Source: an uncultured Ruminococcus sp. (GTDB lineage Bacteria > Bacillota > Clostridia > Oscillospirales > CAG-272). From it: a stretch of DNA of 6,904 bases. The position numbers and the translations under genes were made by a program. The DNA lies in contig URUL01000096.1 of the NCBI GenBank assembly GCA_900551005.1, positions 1 to 6,904 on the forward strand. Direction: 5' to 3'. The notes under the pieces were generated by a model. It saw only the letters and a list, made by a program, of their open reading frames with translations. It was not told the DNA's origin and did not search any database. Shown one piece after another: positions 4,951 through 6,904 of the stretch (positions are counted from its first letter, which is position 1; the number at the start of each line of letters is the position of its first letter).

Positions 4951-6904
4951 ATTGCGTCCACCTCCGCCATTATCTGTTTATTGGAAAATCCGCGCAGATC
5001 CATCGCACCTGACATACATGCGACCGTACTTGCGCCAGAGCCTTGACATACCGCCTCGTTTACCGAAGCGACCCTGCGGATCTTCGTTGTCCTGTCGGGC
5101 ATTCTGAATTCTTTTTCTATGTACGTTATCGCACCGTAGGGGCAGACCTTCTCGCAGGTAGAGCAACCGTTGCACATCATCTCATCCGAATGAGCAACGC
5201 AGGCATTGCCTGTCAGCTTATCCTTGCAGAGCAGACCGATAACCTTGGAAGCCGCCGCACCCGCCTGAGATACCGTTTCGGGGATATCCTTCGGTCCCTG
5301 GCATGTTCCCGAGAGGAAAACGCCTGCCGTCGGACTTTCCACAGGGCGAAGCTTCGGATGAGCTTCTGTGAAGAAATCGTTCGTATCCATGCTGGCTGTA
5401 AGCATGGTTGCGAGGGGTCTTGCGGATTTATCCGGCTCTATCGCCGCCGCAAGGACAACGAGGTCGGCATCTATACGGAGCTGTCTGCCGTAGATAAGGT
5501 CAGAGCCCTGCACCTTCAGCTTTCCTCCCTCGGGAGAAACCTTGCCGACCATGCCCTTGATATAGTGCACACCGTATTCCTCAACGGCACGGCGGTAAAA
5601 TTCATCGAAGTTTTTACCGGGTGTACGTACATCTATATAGAAAACATAAACCTCTGTATCCGGATATTTATCGCGTATGAGCATGGCATGCTTTGCCGTG
5701 TACATACAGCAGATCTTGGAGCAGTATTCCTTGCCCTTTCCGTCGCATGCCGAGCAACGGGAGCCGACGCACTGCACGAAAACGATCGTATGCGGATGCT
5801 CGCCGTCGGAGGGACGAAGAAGCGTACCGCCTGTAGGACCCGCCGCATTCATCAGGCGCTCCAGCTCAAGCGAAGTAATGACATCCTTGGATTCCGAATA
5901 TGCAAATTCATCGAACTTCTCCATCGAGATGGGGTTGAAGCCGGTAGCAACGACTATGGCGCCGTACTTTTCCTCGATGAATTCATCCTTTGCCTTATAA
6001 TCTATCGCCCCTACGCCGCAGACCTTGGAGCAAACTCCGCATTTTCCCGTTTTCAGCATCATGCAGTGATCCGGGTCTATCGTCGCAACCTTCGGAACCG
6101 CCTGCGCGAAAGGAATATAGATCGCGCTTCTGTTGTTCATGCCCAGGTTGAACTCGTTCGGAACCTTTTTCTGCGGACATTTTTCCGTGCAGAGTCCGCA
6201 TCCGGTGCATATATCTTCCTTTACGTATCTCGCTTTGCGCTTTATCGTAACGTCAAAGTTGCCGACAAAGCCCTTGACATCCGTTACCTCGGAATAGGAA
6301 AAAATGCGTATCTTCTCATTCTGGGCAACATCCACCATCTTCGGCGTGAGAATACATGCGGCGCAGTCGAGCGTCGGAAACGTCTTATCGAGCTGTGCCA
6401 TCTTGCCGCCTATGGTCGGCTTCGTCTCGACGATATCCACGGGAAAACCCGCATCGGCGATATCGAGCGCCGTCTGAATCCCCGCGATACCGCCGCCGAT
6501 AACGAGCGCGCGCTTGGTAACGGGTGTCTCTCCCGGAGTAAGCGGCGCATTGAGATTTACCTTCGCCACAGCTGCCTTGCCGAGAATTATCGCTTTTTCC
6601 GTACCCGTGGGCATATCCTTATGTACCCATGAGCACTGCTCGCGGATATTCGCTATCTCCACCATGTAGGGATTGAGTCCCGCTCCTGCCGCCGTCTTGC
6701 GGAATGTCGCCTCATGCATGCGCGGTGAGCATGAGCACACCACGATACCCGAGAGCTTATGCTCTGCTATGGCTTCTTTTATCATATTCTGCCCTGCCTG
6801 AGAGCACATATACTGATAGTCTGTCGAGAAAACGACTCCGGGCTCATGAGAGAGAGCCGACGCTACCGCCTTTACGTCCACCGTCCCCGCGATATTGGTA
6901 CCGC
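4941..6904 (-). CDS. hdrA: HdrA-type FAD and iron-sulfur subunit, 5' end cut by window
   Basis: Core flavoprotein of heterodisulfide-reductase-like complexes; its FAD is the site of electron bifurcation in the methanogen enzyme. The frame runs past base 6904: bases 6882-6902 encode GTNIAGT before the GTG at 6881, matching the HdrA start CHCGTNIAGT, so roughly ten residues are missing. Numbering that GTG codon as 1, 646 residues remain. Seen in order: N-terminal-domain cysteines 26, 49, 51 and 83; FAD motif VIGGGIAGIQTALD (127-140); LDCAACILTPKM (171-182); an inserted ferredoxin domain with C225/228/231/235 and C273/281/284/288; a second flavin-domain half with QCVGSRCSACDG (370-381) and YCSKICCMYTAK (386-397); SGTCQGPKDIPE (524-535); and a C-terminal ferredoxin domain with C570/573/576/580. 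The second C-terminal site keeps only C612 and C622, with serines at 615 and 618. It leads the visible operon and overlaps mvhD by 10 bases. Confidence 0.95.
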   Translation of the reverse strand, partial: GTNIAGTVDVKAVASALSHEPGVVFSTDYQYMCSQAGQNMIKEAIAEHKLSGIVVCSCSPRMHEATFRKTAAGAGLNPYMVEIANIREQCSWVHKDMPTGTEKAIILGKAAVAKVNLNAPLTPGETPVTKRALVIGGGIAGIQTALDIADAGFPVDIVETKPTIGGKMAQLDKTFPTLDCAACILTPKMVDVAQNEKIRIFSYSEVTDVKGFVGNFDVTIKRKARYVKEDICTGCGLCTEKCPQKKVPNEFNLGMNNRSAIYIPFAQAVPKVATIDPDHCMMLKTGKCGVCSKVCGVGAIDYKAKDEFIEEKYGAIVVATGFNPISMEKFDEFAYSESKDVITSLELERLMNAAGPTGGTLLRPSDGEHPHTIVFVQCVGSRCSACDGKGKEYCSKICCMYTAKHAMLIRDKYPDTEVYVFYIDVRTPGKNFDEFYRRAVEEYGVHYIKGMVGKVSPEGGKLKVQGSDLIYGRQLRIDADLVVLAAAIEPDKSARPLATMLTASMDTNDFFTEAHPKLRPVESPTAGVFLSGTCQGPKDIPETVSQAGAAASKVIGLLCKDKLTGNACVAHSDEMMCNGCSTCEKVCPYGAITYIEKEFRMPDRTTKIRRVASVNEAVCQGSGASTVACMSGAMDLRGFSNKQIMAEVDAICK
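4959..4965 (-). promoter_or_regulatory. Ribosome binding site of the MvhD/FlxD gene
   Basis: GGAGGTG, a near-full match to the 16S rRNA anti-Shine-Dalgarno sequence, lies 8 bases before the ATG at 4950 and within the coding end of hdrA. It supports a start that overlaps the hdrA stop codon by 10 bases. Confidence 0.7.

Larger units (their letters stand above)
1..6904 (-). other. Apparent single operon: hdrA-flxDCBA-sdhB/hdrC-like-frdA-like
   Basis: Seven genes run in one direction. Successive junctions are overlaps of 10, 13, 8 and 8 bases, then gaps of 15 and 13 bases. Each start seen in the window has its own Shine-Dalgarno site, and no gap is large enough for a promoter or a terminator hairpin. 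This supports one transcript whose promoter lies right of base 6904 and whose terminator lies left of base 1. Clearly visible iron-sulfur motifs add up to nine [4Fe-4S] and three [2Fe-2S] sites, plus three flavin-binding subunits, consistent with one multi-subunit soluble electron-transfer complex. Whether the proteins form one particle is an inference. Confidence 0.8.

Noticed and set aside
5043..6632. Plus-strand open frame of 529 codons opposite hdrA
   Set aside because: It lies wholly inside a well-recognised hdrA, begins at a TTG codon, shows no family motif, and is arginine-, cysteine- and histidine-rich in the manner of antisense translation. It is a shadow of hdrA codon usage.
6879..6881. 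GTG as the start of hdrA
   Set aside because: The frame stays open upstream and bases 6882-6902 encode GTNIAGT, part of the conserved HdrA N-terminus, so this GTG is an internal valine codon.

Overview
The window is one tightly packed run of seven genes, all on the minus strand, so it is read from right to left. Both end genes are cut by the window. In transcription order it encodes: an HdrA-type flavin and iron-sulfur protein (5' end missing), an MvhD/FlxD-type [2Fe-2S] adaptor, two related 4Fe-4S dicluster proteins (FlxC/FlxB type), an FAD/NAD(P)-binding reductase (FlxA type), an SdhB/HdrC-like iron-sulfur protein, and an FrdA/SdhA-family flavoprotein (3' end missing). There is no non-coding stretch longer than 15 bases, and no RNA gene, mobile element, CRISPR array, promoter or terminator that I can support.

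The first five genes make up the HdrA plus FlxABCD module of anaerobic bacteria. In that module NAD(P)H is oxidised at FlxA, and electrons pass through iron-sulfur subunits and FlxD to the bifurcating FAD of HdrA. Classical clusters also carry HdrB and HdrC, which hold the CCG-type disulfide-reducing site. Neither appears here. In their place are a small 2Fe-2S/4Fe-4S/4Fe-4S protein and a fumarate-reductase-like flavoprotein, with no membrane anchor in the window. The simplest reading is a soluble complex linking NAD(P)H and probably ferredoxin to a fumarate-reductase-type reaction. The substrate is not proven by the sequence.

Overlaps of 8 to 13 bases join the first five genes, and gaps of 15 and 13 bases separate the last two. 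Every start seen in the window has a strong GGAGG-type ribosome binding site, so a single translationally coupled operon is likely.

The source is probably a strictly anaerobic bacterium. Strong Shine-Dalgarno sites, a roughly balanced base composition (judged by eye) and the gene content fit an anaerobic Bacillota lineage such as Clostridia or Negativicutes, but Desulfobacterota or another syntroph-like group cannot be excluded.

Features worth a second look are the replacement of HdrBC by an FrdAB-like pair, a C-terminal HdrA cluster site in which two of four cysteines are serine, an FrdA-like protein with Asn where the FAD-linking His normally sits, and paired extra cysteines in the FlxB/FlxC-like paralogues.
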